Assembly (NCBI RefSeq): GCF_038595065.1
Contig: NZ_CP152003.1
Span: 2,398,001 to 2,462,000, forward strand
Origin: Sutcliffiella sp. FSL R7-0096
GTDB lineage: Bacteria > Bacillota > Bacilli > Bacillales > Bacillaceae_I
Length of the DNA: 64,000 nt
Direction: 5' to 3'
Positions 25,259 through 33,385 of this stretch are shown one piece after another. Both the position numbers and the translations under genes were made by a program. A model generated the notes under the pieces. The model had not been told where the DNA came from. It made no database searches and saw only the letters and a program-made list of their open reading frames with translations. Positions within the stretch are counted from its first letter, which is position 1, and every line of letters starts with the position of its first letter.

Positions 25259-26051
25259 TTTTCTCCATAACCTCCTCCAGATGGAATGTAGTACCCACTC
25301 CGGTCTTTTCTAGAGCGAATTGGGTTAAAGCCTCAGGTGTCGCTCCGTTTATGATTCCAACCTTGCTTACACCGTTTACTAAGCAGGATATCGCTGCATT
25401 AACTTTCGGGATCATCCCTCCGGTAATGTGTTCTTCTTTTATTAAACTGGTAACTTGTGTATCTGATAAATCAGTAGCAATGACTTTCCCTACTTTCACA
25501 CCATCCACATCTGTTACCAGACATAACGTAGATTTAAAAGCACATGCAATCGCAGCAGCTGCAAGATCCGCATTTATATTATAGTGCTGTCCATGATTAT
25601 CCACAGCCACTGGGGAAATGATCGGGATCACTCCCTGCGCCATAACCGCTATCAGTAATTGTTTATTCACCTCTTCGATTTCTCCGACAAGCCCTAATTC
25701 CTCTGCATTGGAAATGGGCTTTGCCATCAGAAACTTACCATCCACTCCGCTCAAGCCTAGTGCATTTCCTCCCGCTTTCATCACCTGACGAACAAGATGC
25801 TTGTTCATGCTCCCGGATAAAATCATTTCCACCACTTCCAATACAGGTTCCGTCGTCTTTCTCAACCCATTTACGAAAATGGTTTTCACCTTAAGCGCAG
25901 AAAGCAGAGTGGAGATGGATGGACCTCCACCATGTACGATGATCGGTTGGATATCATGTACGTTCTTTAATTCTACAAGTTCCTTAAAGAAGGAGGAGGG
26001 AAGTTTCTCAATGGTACTGCCGCCACATTTGATGACAAGATTTTTCATCAT
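25251..26051 (-). CDS. argB: Acetylglutamate kinase
   Basis: A 266-residue amino-acid kinase phosphorylating N-acetylglutamate. The N-terminal VIKCGGSTIE and VHGGGPSIST (about residues 39-48) nucleotide/substrate loops and the GGMIPKVNAA motif (about 211-220) are characteristic. No N-terminal extension of the arginine-inhibited hexameric type is present, as expected where ArgJ rather than ArgA/E is used. Start ATG 26051 has GGAGG eight bases upstream; a second ATG follows directly. Confidence 0.95.
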   Translation of the reverse strand: MMKNLVIKCGGSTIEKLPSSFFKELVELKNVHDIQPIIVHGGGPSISTLLSALKVKTIFVNGLRKTTEPVLEVVEMILSGSMNKHLVRQVMKAGGNALGLSGVDGKFLMAKPISNAEELGLVGEIEEVNKQLLIAVMAQGVIPIISPVAVDNHGQHYNINADLAAAAIACAFKSTLCLVTDVDGVKVGKVIATDLSDTQVTSLIKEEHITGGMIPKVNAAISCLVNGVSKVGIINGATPEALTQFALEKTGVGTTFHLEEVMEKSV

Positions 26052-26066
26052 GTATTTCCCCTCCTT

Positions 26067-27305
26067 TTATGTTCGATATGAAGCATTAATTCGCACGTAG
26101 TCGTAGGATAAATCACAGCCCCAGGCTGTTGCTTGATGATCACCCGCAAACAGGTCAACCATTATTTCAATTCTTTCATTTTTAAGATAGTTTTTTGCAT
26201 CTTCTTCACTGAATAGTACCGGCATCCCTTTTTGGACAACTTCGATTGGCCCTATTTTCACTTGGATTTCTTCCGTGTCAATTTTCACTCCGCTATAGCC
26301 TACTGCGCTAACGATTCTACCCCAGTTAGGGTCCTCTCCATACACCGCCGTCTTGACTAGGCTTGAGCCAACGATGGTTTTGGCAATTACTTGTGCCTCA
26401 TGAACGGTATCAGCACCTTTTACATGTACTTCTATTAATTTGGTCGCTCCTTCCCCGTCCCGTGCAATCTGTTGTGCAAGAGATTGACATACCAGTTGAA
26501 GACCTTCTTTGAATACCTGGTATCCTAGGTCATTTTGATGCAACTCTTCGTTTCCTGCCATTCCGTTTGCAAGCACCAATACCATATCATTTGTACTTGT
26601 ATCCCCATCCACCGTAATCATATTGAACGTATCCGTCGTAACTTCTTTTAAAGCTTGACTTAACGCGTTTGGGTTTATTTTTGCATCTGTAGTGACAAAT
26701 CCTAGCATTGTCGCCATGTTTGGGTGTACCATTCCCGACCCCTTGGCAGCACCTGCTATGGTGATGGTATTGCCACCTATTTGAATTTGGAAACAAACAT
26801 TTTTCGTAAAAGTGTCTGTAGTCAGGATGGCTTCTTCAAAGGATGAAGCATCTAAGGTGGAATCAATAGCTGATATCGATACCACTCCTTCTTCTATTTT
26901 TTCCATTGGGAGCTGCTCTCCGATGACTCCCGTAGAGATGATGGCAATTTTATGTTCCTGCAGGTCCGTCTTTTCAGCAAAAACTTTTCTCATTATATAT
27001 GCATTTTCTAAACCGGTTTTTCCTGTACAAGAATTGGCATTTCCCGAATTCACCAAGATTCCCTGAAGGGTTCCATCCTTTGCGATGCTTTCTTGGGTAA
27101 CCTTTAATGGAGCTGCCTGGAATTGATTTGTTGTATAAACTGCTGCCGCATTTGCTGGCACAGTACTATATATCCACCCTAGGTCTTTTCTCTTTCGCTT
27201 TATCCCACAATGCAACCCACCCGCAGTGAAGCCTACAGGGGTGCAGATGTTTCCTTCTTTCTTCTCAATCCACATTTCTGTCTTTGTTAAAGTTTCCACT
27301 TTCAT
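26067..27305 (-). CDS. argJ: Bifunctional ornithine acetyltransferase/N-acetylglutamate synthase
   Basis: A 412-residue proenzyme that moves the acetyl group from acetylornithine to glutamate. The self-cleavage site is seen in KGSGMVHPNMATML, with the cut expected between Ala198 and the nucleophile Thr199 (ACA at 26709-26711). This yields alpha and beta chains. The C-terminal NASYRT ending is typical. Start ATG 27305 has AGAGGTG upstream. It lies 32 bp after argC in the arginine operon. Whether it is mono- or bifunctional cannot be read from sequence, but no argA or argE gene is seen in the window. Confidence 0.95.
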   Translation of the reverse strand: MKVETLTKTEMWIEKKEGNICTPVGFTAGGLHCGIKRKRKDLGWIYSTVPANAAAVYTTNQFQAAPLKVTQESIAKDGTLQGILVNSGNANSCTGKTGLENAYIMRKVFAEKTDLQEHKIAIISTGVIGEQLPMEKIEEGVVSISAIDSTLDASSFEEAILTTDTFTKNVCFQIQIGGNTITIAGAAKGSGMVHPNMATMLGFVTTDAKINPNALSQALKEVTTDTFNMITVDGDTSTNDMVLVLANGMAGNEELHQNDLGYQVFKEGLQLVCQSLAQQIARDGEGATKLIEVHVKGADTVHEAQVIAKTIVGSSLVKTAVYGEDPNWGRIVSAVGYSGVKIDTEEIQVKIGPIEVVQKGMPVLFSEEDAKNYLKNERIEIMVDLFAGDHQATAWGCDLSYDYVRINASYRT

Positions 27306-27337
27306 TAGCTCACCTCTTTTTATGGATTATCCTAGCC

Positions 27338-28375
27338 TTATGGATAGACAGGTGTGATAGTCAGTCCTGTATTCTCATTCCACCCGTTCATTATGTTCAT
27401 GTTCTGCACTGCCTGACCCGAAGCGCCTTTCATCACATTATCAATTACGGAAACTATCATTATTCTATTTGTCCTTTCATCAACTTTCACTCCAACATCG
27501 CAATAGTTGGAACCAGAGACTTCTTTGGTTGCTGGCCATTGATCTACCTGCCTGATCCGAATAAAATATTCGCCTTGATAAGACTCCTGATACAATTTCT
27601 GTGCTTCTTCAGTGGTCAAACGTTCGACTAAATCAGCATATATTGTACACATGATACCTCTAGACATCGGGACGAGGTGTGGGGTAAAAGTGATGGTAGC
27701 AGAATCACCGGAATAGGCATGAATCACTTGTTCCATTTCCGGGATATGCTGATGACTTCCAAGTTTATATGCCTTTACATTTTCATTCACTTCACAATAA
27801 TGGGTACCCATGGAGGCTTTCCTTCCTGCGCCGGTAACCCCGGACTTTCCATCTATGATGATGGAATCCGTATGGATCAACTTTTGCTTCAATACAGGGG
27901 CCAGGCCGAGCAACGTGGCTGTCGGATAACAACCTGGATTTGCAATAAATGTAGAGGTTTTGATTTCTTCCCGAAAAAGTTCAGGCAGTCCGTAAGTAGA
28001 TTTTTGCAAAACCGACTCAGGTGCTGATGAATATTTATACCACTTGTCGTATAATCCAGAATCTTTCAAACGATGGTCGCCTGAAAGATCGATACAAGGA
28101 ATCTGCTTCTCTATAAAATGATGAATCAAGTTCTTGGCTACTCCAGAAGGTGTAGCAAAAAAGAACAAGTCTGCCTTTCCCATCATCTCTTCTATATTAA
28201 TTTCCTCGAGCCTTGTCTCTGCAATACTTTGTAAATGAGGGTATTGTTCTGTTATCATTTGTCCGCTCGTTGAGTGGGACGCCATAAAACTCAATTCCAC
28301 TTCTGGATGCGATTGTAGAATCCTTATTAGTTCTGCTCCGCTATACCCGTTCGCCCCTATAATTCCAACCTTCAA
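27338..28375 (-). CDS. argC: N-acetyl-gamma-glutamyl-phosphate reductase
   Basis: NADPH-dependent reductase, third step of ornithine synthesis. The Rossmann motif GANGYSGAEL is near the N terminus and the catalytic Cys is in IANPGCYPTAT. Start is uncertain. The ATG at 28384 directly abuts GGAGAGG, leaving no spacing, while the TTG at 28375 lies nine bases after it and gives 345 residues, the length of B. subtilis ArgC. I therefore prefer TTG. It is the first gene of argCJBD-carAB-argF, with a sigma-A promoter and an ArgR box just upstream. Confidence 0.94.
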   Translation of the reverse strand: MKVGIIGANGYSGAELIRILQSHPEVELSFMASHSTSGQMITEQYPHLQSIAETRLEEINIEEMMGKADLFFFATPSGVAKNLIHHFIEKQIPCIDLSGDHRLKDSGLYDKWYKYSSAPESVLQKSTYGLPELFREEIKTSTFIANPGCYPTATLLGLAPVLKQKLIHTDSIIIDGKSGVTGAGRKASMGTHYCEVNENVKAYKLGSHQHIPEMEQVIHAYSGDSATITFTPHLVPMSRGIMCTIYADLVERLTTEEAQKLYQESYQGEYFIRIRQVDQWPATKEVSGSNYCDVGVKVDERTNRIMIVSVIDNVMKGASGQAVQNMNIMNGWNENTGLTITPVYP

Positions 28376-28411
28376 TTTCTTCATCCTCTCCATGGATTTA
28401 TAATATGAATT

Positions 28412-28441
28412 ATTATAACTACGTATGTATAAAAATACAAC
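28412..28441 (-). promoter_or_regulatory. argC promoter with overlapping ArgR box
   Basis: On the minus strand TTGTAT (28440-28435), a 17-bp spacer and TATAAT (28417-28412) form a good sigma-A promoter. TATGTATAAAAATACAAC at 28424-28441 (plus-strand reading) fits the ARG box CATGAATAAAAATKCAAK at 14 of 18 positions and covers the -35 box and spacer. Bound ArgR/AhrC would block polymerase. Seventeen bases are identical to the argG box. Confidence 0.85.
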
Positions 28442-28468
28442 AAGTTTTTTGAAAAAGAAATAAAAAAT

Positions 28469-28497
28469 GACCACAGAAGCTAGATACTCCTGTGGTC
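28469..28497 (-). terminator. Intrinsic terminator of the M20 peptidase gene
   Basis: GACCACAG (28469-28476) pairs with CTGTGGTC (28490-28497); on the minus strand it is followed by ATTTTTTATTTC. It separates the peptidase transcript from the argC promoter. Confidence 0.85.
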
Positions 28498-28510
28498 AAA
28501 TAATCCTTCT

Positions 28511-29644
28511 CTATTTACCGAGTGCTATAATTGTCTTTGCCAATAGCTCTGTTCTCTCCGTCAGGGAGGGAATCTCAAGGTATTCCTTCTCACTATGGGC
28601 ATTCCCACCAACCGGTCCCATGCCATCAACCGTAGCAATCCCCATTGCAGCAGTAAAGGAAGCATCCGACCCGCCACCTGTGGCAGTATCTTTTACCTCC
28701 AGACCAATCTTTTCCCCCACTCGTTCAATGACGTGGAACAAGGATTCCGTCTGTTCTGTCTTTTCCATGGGCAGCCTATTCATCTCCCCAATAAGCTCCA
28801 CCTCTGTCCCTTTGACATCCGAAGAAGCACAGATTTTCTCCAATTTTCGCTCGATAGGTTTTGCCTGGTCCTTTTCTGTTATCCGAATGTCGACATGTGC
28901 AACGGCACTATCGGAGACAGTATTGACGGATGAACCACCTTGAATTAGACCCACATTTACACTGATCCCTTTAGAGTGGTCATTAAGCGCATGCAATTGA
29001 ATAACTTTATGCGCTAATTCTTCAATCGCACTCCTTCCTTTTTCCGGTTCAATCCCGGAATGTGCTGCCCGGCCTTTTACACTTATTGTGTATTTTCCTT
29101 TTCCTCTTCTTGCCGTTACAAGTGACCCGTCTTTTCTTGCTGGCTCCATAATAAGTGCATACTTTTTACCATGTGCCTTGCTTTCAATTAGGGCCTTGGA
29201 GGAAGGGGAACCTATCTCCTCATCACTATTCAACACGAGGACAACATCACGATAAGCATTAGAACGTGTATGAATCAATGCTTTCATGGCATACAGGATG
29301 GAAACTTGACTGGCCTTCATATCAATTACACCAGGTCCATAAGCCCTGTTACCTTCCACCCTGAACGGACGTGCCTCTACAGTTCCATTGGGAAACACAG
29401 TATCCATATGTGCCACTATGATAACTTTTGGGTCTTTTGCCATGGGATGCTGAATGACCAGATGATTCCCATACTCCTCTTCCTCTAACACTTGGACCGA
29501 GAACCCGATGGATCTGTATTCTTTTGATAATATAGACCCTATCTTATCTATTCCTTCCTTTGAAGTGGAACCACTATCAATATTCACTAGTTTCTCCAAT
29601 AGTTCTAGCATTGCTGTTTGGTTGTTCAGTAAAAACTCTTGCAT
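28511..29644 (-). CDS. M20-family zinc metallopeptidase (carboxypeptidase G2-like)
   Basis: A 377-residue di-zinc amidohydrolase. Metal and catalytic motifs are visible: VAHMDTVFPNG (about residue 77), GPGVIDMKA with the bridging Asp (about 108), NSDEEIGSPSS with the catalytic Glu (about 140) and a C-terminal HSEKEYLE ligand. A dimerisation domain sits in the middle (about 180-290). It resembles glutamate carboxypeptidase (CPG2) more than ArgE or DapE. Despite lying upstream of argC it has its own terminator, so co-regulation with arginine synthesis is not indicated. There is no signal peptide. Confidence 0.85.
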   Translation of the reverse strand: MQEFLLNNQTAMLELLEKLVNIDSGSTSKEGIDKIGSILSKEYRSIGFSVQVLEEEEYGNHLVIQHPMAKDPKVIIVAHMDTVFPNGTVEARPFRVEGNRAYGPGVIDMKASQVSILYAMKALIHTRSNAYRDVVLVLNSDEEIGSPSSKALIESKAHGKKYALIMEPARKDGSLVTARRGKGKYTISVKGRAAHSGIEPEKGRSAIEELAHKVIQLHALNDHSKGISVNVGLIQGGSSVNTVSDSAVAHVDIRITEKDQAKPIERKLEKICASSDVKGTEVELIGEMNRLPMEKTEQTESLFHVIERVGEKIGLEVKDTATGGGSDASFTAAMGIATVDGMGPVGGNAHSEKEYLEIPSLTERTELLAKTIIALGK

Positions 29645-29858
29645 CTAACTCTCTCCTGACATATGTAACGCATTATACTTCTCCATTTATTTACGTATAT
29701 TTTTTCATCTCCTCCATTATACCTTTTCTACTATTTTAGTCCTATATTTCCTTTATTCTACCTATTTCAAAATTTCAAACCTAATTTCTTCAACTATAAT
29801 AATTTCAGAAAAAACAATCTATTATACATTACTAAGGTTTTGTGTTATATTATTTTTT
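29645..29858. other. AT-rich spacer before the candidate RNA
   Basis: Non-coding. The right end (29822-29852) holds TTATAC, 18 bases, TATATT, a weak possible promoter for the structured RNA that follows. Nothing else was recognised. Confidence 0.4.
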
Positions 29859-29976
29859 GCGATGAGCTGAATTGTGTAAGTCGACGGACGCGCTCATAGA
29901 GCAAGGCATGAATGTGGTCATGCTGTCCCTCGCCTCAATACGCAGGAAGGCACCTTTATAGGTGCCTTCTTTTTTT
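29859..29976 (+). ncRNA. Candidate structured small RNA with its own terminator
   Basis: Between two unrelated genes lies a GC-richer block with nested inverted repeats. GCGA (29859-29862) can pair with TCGC (29930-29933). Inside it TGAGC/GCTCA (29863-29867 / 29892-29896) and GCATGA/TCATGC (29906-29911 / 29918-29923) form two arms, together a three-way junction. A strong terminator follows at 29945-29976. A weak promoter-like pair stands just upstream. It could be a free-standing sRNA or a leader of the oxidoreductase gene at 30021. No known riboswitch consensus was recognised. Confidence 0.5.
29945..29976 (+). terminator. Terminator closing the candidate RNA
   Basis: GAAGGCACC (29945-29953) pairs with GGTGCCTTC (29961-29969), loop of seven bases, then TTTTTTT. 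It ends 44 bases before the ATG of the next gene. Confidence 0.9.
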
Positions 29977-30020
29977 GTGTGCTATACTGTTTACATTCTT
30001 ATAGAAAGAAGGAATTACAT

Positions 30021-31004
30021 ATGATACGTTTTGGAATCATCGGAACGAATTGGATAACAGAGTCTTTTATTTCTGCAGCACAAGAACTGGCAGATTTCCG
30101 TTTAGCAGCTGTTTTCTCCAGAAAAGAAGAGACAGCAAAGAAATTCGCCAATAAATTTGGAGTATCCACTATTATTACTGACTTAGAAGAATTTGCTAAG
30201 AGCGGTGAAATAGATGCTGTATATATAGCAAGTCCAAACTCCTTTCATGCTCAACAAGCAATAGCTTGCATGAATAAAGGAAAGCACGTCATTTGTGAGA
30301 AGCCAATAGCTTCTAATACAAAAGAATTACTTGAAATGAAAGCAGCAGCAGAAAGAAACAATGTGGTCCTTATGGAAGCCATGAAAACAACCCTTTTACC
30401 AAACTTTCTAGCAGTAAAGGAAAACCTACATAAGATCGGGAAAATTAGACGATACAGTGCAAGCTATTCTCAATACTCCTCCCGCTATGATAAATACAAA
30501 GAAGGCATCGTACTAAATGCTTTCAAACCTGAATTCTCCAACGGCTCGCTCATGGATATAGGAATTTATACCATCTATCCGATGGTGGTATTGTTCGGTA
30601 AGCCAAACCGTTTGCATGCAAAATCTCATATGCTGGAATCAGGTGTTGATGGACAAGGAAGCATCCTATTCCAATATGACGAAATGGATGCCACTGTCAC
30701 TTACTCGAAAATAGTAAATTCCTACCTCCCTACTGAAATTCAAGGGGAAGAAGGAACGATCATCATCGATAAGATCCATACTCCTGAAAAAGTAAGCATA
30801 AAGTACAAAGATGGATCGGAAGAAGAAATTACTGTCTCTCAAAATACAAAATCTATGTTTTATGAAGCAGAAGAGTTCATTCGTTTAATCAAGTCTGGTG
30901 AAAAGGAATCCTCTATTAATTCTTTAGGCAATTCCCTTACTACGATAAGATTGTTAGAGGAAGCCCGTTCCCAAATAGGCCTGATCTACCCCGCCGATCA
31001 ATAA
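30021..31004 (+). CDS. Gfo/Idh/MocA-family oxidoreductase (YulF-like)
   Basis: A 327-residue NAD(P)-binding oxidoreductase starting at ATG 30021 (MIRFGIIGTNWITESF), after AGAAAGAAGGA. The N-terminal Rossmann motif GIIGTNWIT, the IASPNSFHAQQA segment and CEKPIASN (about residue 94) define the family. Length and N terminus resemble B. subtilis YulF, a putative sugar or inositol dehydrogenase. Substrate is unknown. It may be controlled by read-through of the terminator upstream, or by a promoter in the 44-bp gap (TATACT at about 29983). A strong terminator follows. Confidence 0.82.
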   Translation: MIRFGIIGTNWITESFISAAQELADFRLAAVFSRKEETAKKFANKFGVSTIITDLEEFAKSGEIDAVYIASPNSFHAQQAIACMNKGKHVICEKPIASNTKELLEMKAAAERNNVVLMEAMKTTLLPNFLAVKENLHKIGKIRRYSASYSQYSSRYDKYKEGIVLNAFKPEFSNGSLMDIGIYTIYPMVVLFGKPNRLHAKSHMLESGVDGQGSILFQYDEMDATVTYSKIVNSYLPTEIQGEEGTIIIDKIHTPEKVSIKYKDGSEEEITVSQNTKSMFYEAEEFIRLIKSGEKESSINSLGNSLTTIRLLEEARSQIGLIYPADQ

Positions 31005-31022
31005 ATATATTTACTAGTTTCC

Positions 31023-31060
31023 GAAGGGACCGTCTTTTAAAAGGATGGTTCCTTTTTTTT
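31023..31060 (+). terminator. Intrinsic terminator of the yulF-like gene
   Basis: AGGGACCGTC pairs with GGATGGTTCCT with one bulge, followed by TTTTTTTT. Confidence 0.85.
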
Positions 31061-31171
31061 GTCCATAAAAATGCCTCTATCAATATTTATAGATTTCCGC
31101 CCATTTTTATAAAATCTAGTAAATTGGTCTTTTATTAGAGGACATTTGTCCACTCCCTTCTCTAGTAACTA

Positions 31172-31180
31172 CATACAATA
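31172..31180 (+). promoter_or_regulatory. Probable sigma-K -10 element of cotW
   Basis: CATACAATA matches the sigma-K -10 consensus CATANNNTA exactly, 29 bases before the cotW ATG. An AC dinucleotide lies 18 bases further upstream (31152-31153), one base beyond the usual spacing. Late mother-cell expression fits crust proteins. Inferred from motif only. Confidence 0.55.
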
Positions 31181-31209
31181 TGGTAGATAAGAAAAAGGGG
31201 GTGTTAGAA

Positions 31210-31419
31210 ATGGCAGACAGTAATGAGATGAAACGAGATATTTCAAAACTAACACAGGCAACTACCAACATGATGCTTCAAAATGTTTTAAAGAAACACA
31301 ATGTCCAACTAAGTGGGAAGAATTTCTCGAAAGAACAAAAAGCGCAATTAAAAAAATTGGTTTCAGACATCCAAGATTCCTTTGGGAAATTGGAAAAACT
31401 TCAAAAAGAAGAAAAATAA
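31210..31419 (+). CDS. cotW: Spore coat/crust protein CotW-like
   Basis: A 69-residue protein from ATG 31210 (MADSNEMKRDISKLTQ), eight bases after GGGGG. The sequence TNMMLQNVLKKHNVQLSGK followed by an acidic/basic helix LKKLVSDIQDSFGKLEK parallels the N-terminal two-thirds of B. subtilis CotW as I remember it. The Arg-rich C-terminal tail of that protein is absent. It stands 47 bp before cotX, the same order as in the cotVWXYZ cluster. In B. subtilis CotW partners CotX in the spore crust. Confidence 0.7.
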   Translation: MADSNEMKRDISKLTQATTNMMLQNVLKKHNVQLSGKNFSKEQKAQLKKLVSDIQDSFGKLEKLQKEEK

Positions 31420-31466
31420 AAAACAAAAACAAAAATAAATTTTAAATTAAATGGGGGATTTTCATT

Positions 31467-31952
31467 ATGAGTAAAGATTGGTTATTTGGTGGAAGAAGCT
31501 GCGGTAATGATAAGGGATGTGGCTTTGACCACAGGGGTTGGAACGCTCTTGAAGCAGGATGCAGACATCCACTTGACAACGACGGTGTAGCGCAAGAAGC
31601 GGACCAAGTAAACAAAATGATTCAAAAATCATTCGAGCAAATCATAATTAAGGATTCTTGCGATGTAGAAGTAACAACTACTGATACTAAGATCGCAGTT
31701 TCATTACAAGCTGCTATTCAAGCTGCTATCGCTCTAGTAATCAGTGTTAGCATTGCTGACAGTAACAAAGCGGAGCAAGTTATCCAAGAATTGCTTCAAA
31801 GCTCCAAATCCGTTCAAGTAAATCACCAACAAACGTATATCCAGAATTCTCGCGGGGTACGCGTAACTACTACTGACACAGATCTAGTCTTAAACATCCA
31901 ACTACTTCTTCAACTATTGATTGCCCTAGTTGTATCTGTAGACATTTTATAA
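31467..31952 (+). CDS. cotX: Spore coat/crust protein CotX
   Basis: A 161-residue protein with two CotX/CotV-type repeats, residues 58-96 and 122-160. Each contains a V-[TR]-V-TTTDT core followed by an alternating Leu/Ile/Ala-rich stretch (LQAAIQAAIALVISVSI; IQLLLQLLIALVVSVDI). The N-terminal 50 residues are Gly/Cys/Asp/His-rich. This is the architecture of CotX, an insoluble-fraction and crust morphogenetic protein of Bacillus spores. GGGGG lies upstream of the ATG. It follows cotW and probably shares its promoter. Confidence 0.9.
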   Translation: MSKDWLFGGRSCGNDKGCGFDHRGWNALEAGCRHPLDNDGVAQEADQVNKMIQKSFEQIIIKDSCDVEVTTTDTKIAVSLQAAIQAAIALVISVSIADSNKAEQVIQELLQSSKSVQVNHQQTYIQNSRGVRVTTTDTDLVLNIQLLLQLLIALVVSVDIL

Positions 31953-32123
31953 TACTGTAGAAGTCTTGCCCGCTTCACGATCGTCTTTTAAAATGAAACG
32001 AGTCATGGACACCTTCCTTCTTATCTAAGACGGGATCGGCCGCCTCCTGTTCCTGTCATAGCAAAAAAGTTTCGCCTCCTTGTATTACCCGTCTCACACC
32101 ACACCTACAAATAGTTCGTCGAA

Positions 32124-32154
32124 GAAGAGGACCTTTTAAGGTCTTCTTTTTCAT
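32124..32154 (+). terminator. Intrinsic terminator of cotW-cotX
   Basis: AGAGGACC (32125-32132) pairs with GGTCTTCT, loop TTTTAA, then TTTTTC. It lies about 170 bp beyond the cotX stop; the intervening sequence shows no other gene. Confidence 0.75.
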
Positions 32155-32215
32155 CGTTTTGAATCTAGTTATTTGCCTAGTTTTACATAAAATGCGCGCA
32201 AAATATAGACTCTCT

Positions 32216-32224
32216 CATAAGATA
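32216..32224 (+). promoter_or_regulatory. Possible sigma-K -10 element before the coiled-coil gene
   Basis: CATAAGATA fits CATANNNTA, 42 bases before the ATG at 32267. No AC at the expected -35 distance was found, so this is weak support for sporulation control. Confidence 0.35.
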
Positions 32225-32266
32225 CCGTATCCCGGAAACTTAAAGAAAAGAAAAAGGAGTTCACTT

Positions 32267-33160
32267 ATGAGAGAGAATAATAAAGGCCTGCTTCCACACC
32301 CTAAAATCTTTTATCAAACTGCGGTAAGTACATCCAATCAGCAGGAGTATCGAAAAAATTATTTAAAAGAAATCTTGAAGCTACAGGAAGAAACCAATGA
32401 TCAATTTGCTGCAACCGTCACAGATTTAAACAAAAACCTTCAGCAGGGATTGACGGACCAAGAAAAAAACTACGAGCATATACTCGGTAAGTTAAATGTT
32501 CATGATAATGTTCATCAAAAGATAACGGAAAGTTTGACCGACCATGATGATTACTTCCAGCAAATAACGGACAAATTGAATACACAGGATATCAATCAAC
32601 AGCAATTCCATAATCAGTTGAAAGTCCAAGCAAACATAAGTGATGAACTACATGAAAGTATCATGTCAACCGAAGCCTGCAACATGCAAATAAAGAAGAG
32701 ATTAGATAGTCTAGAGATATTAGTCGAAGAAGAAATGCATTTAAGCCAGGCAACCCTAGACCAACTAGCCTTCCAGGAGGATTTGACAAGAGGCATTCAT
32801 AATAAGCTCGAAAAGTATGAAGAACTCTATGAAGATATTCAGACTCGATTATCAAAACAAGAACACTTTTATCTCGAGATTAACGAAAAGCTCCAAATAC
32901 AAGAGATGTTCCACAAGTCTGTGATGGATCGACTAGACAGTCAAGACGCGGTTTCACAAAAAATGTCTGCCCAGATGGATATGTTAAAACAGACACTAGT
33001 GGAAAAATTGGAAGCAGCCATACTTTCCATTGATAGTAAATATAAACAAACGCTTCAATATTTGGCCGGTATGATTGGCATAAAGGAAAGAATCATCCAA
33101 AAGCCAACACAAGAAATATTAAATAAAGAGCAAAACAAAGTGGAAGTAAAACAGGAGTAG
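32267..33160 (+). CDS. Long coiled-coil protein built of 14-residue repeats; candidate spore-surface component
   Basis: A 297-residue protein starting at ATG 32267 (MRENNKGLLPHPKIFYQ), seven bases after GGAG. Residues 62-236 are a tandem array of 14-residue units with consensus L-x-x-Q-[DE]-x(5)-I-x-[DNE]-[KR]; for example LTDHDDYFQQITDK, LSKQEHFYLEINEK, LQIQEMFHKSVMDR. One unit (146-166) is 21 long, so heptad phase is never broken over 25 heptads. This predicts one continuous coiled-coil rod. Head and tail (1-61, 237-297) are different. There is no signal peptide. I do not recognise the family. Its place directly after cotX and a sigma-K-like -10 suggest a spore-surface role; that is inference. 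Confidence 0.7.
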   Translation: MRENNKGLLPHPKIFYQTAVSTSNQQEYRKNYLKEILKLQEETNDQFAATVTDLNKNLQQGLTDQEKNYEHILGKLNVHDNVHQKITESLTDHDDYFQQITDKLNTQDINQQQFHNQLKVQANISDELHESIMSTEACNMQIKKRLDSLEILVEEEMHLSQATLDQLAFQEDLTRGIHNKLEKYEELYEDIQTRLSKQEHFYLEINEKLQIQEMFHKSVMDRLDSQDAVSQKMSAQMDMLKQTLVEKLEAAILSIDSKYKQTLQYLAGMIGIKERIIQKPTQEILNKEQNKVEVKQE

Positions 33161-33176
33161 CATCATAGCTACTCTT
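33154..33176 (+). terminator. Proximal copy of duplicated hairpin (element copy C), U-tract lost
   Basis: GAGTAGC pairs with GCTACTC around ATCATA; followed by TTCAGTG instead of a T-run. The 23-bp sequence recurs with one mismatch at 33386-33408. It overlaps the stop codon of the coiled-coil gene. Confidence 0.6.
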
Positions 33177-33385
33177 CAGTGTGTAGACAAAGCTAAAAAT
33201 AATGGAATTCTCTAGTTGATCGCAGTGGAAGGAGCGAAGACTCCTGCGGGAGGAAAGGACATGGAAGACCCCGCAGGGCGTAGCCCGAGGAGGCTTCCGG
33301 ACTGCCCGCGGAAAGCGAAGCTCCTGCAACGAAGATCAACTCTTCCAACAGATAACCTAACTAGTTTATAGTTTGTCAACAGTGA
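33177..33385 (+). repeat. 209-bp terminator-associated element, copy C
   Basis: Third full copy of the repeat, same plus orientation as copies A and B. Ends TGTAGACAAA (33182-33191) and TTTGTCAACA (33372-33381). Flanked by a 23-bp direct repeat, 33154-33176 and 33386-33408, one mismatch, which is the local terminator stem-loop. Between the coiled-coil gene stop and the next ATG (321 bp) nothing but this element, the hairpins and a promoter was seen. Confidence 0.85.

Noticed and set aside
29859-29976. Known riboswitch or 6S/SRP RNA identity for the structured block
   Set aside because: No conserved core of the riboswitch classes I know, nor of 6S or SRP RNA, was found, so it is listed only as a candidate RNA.
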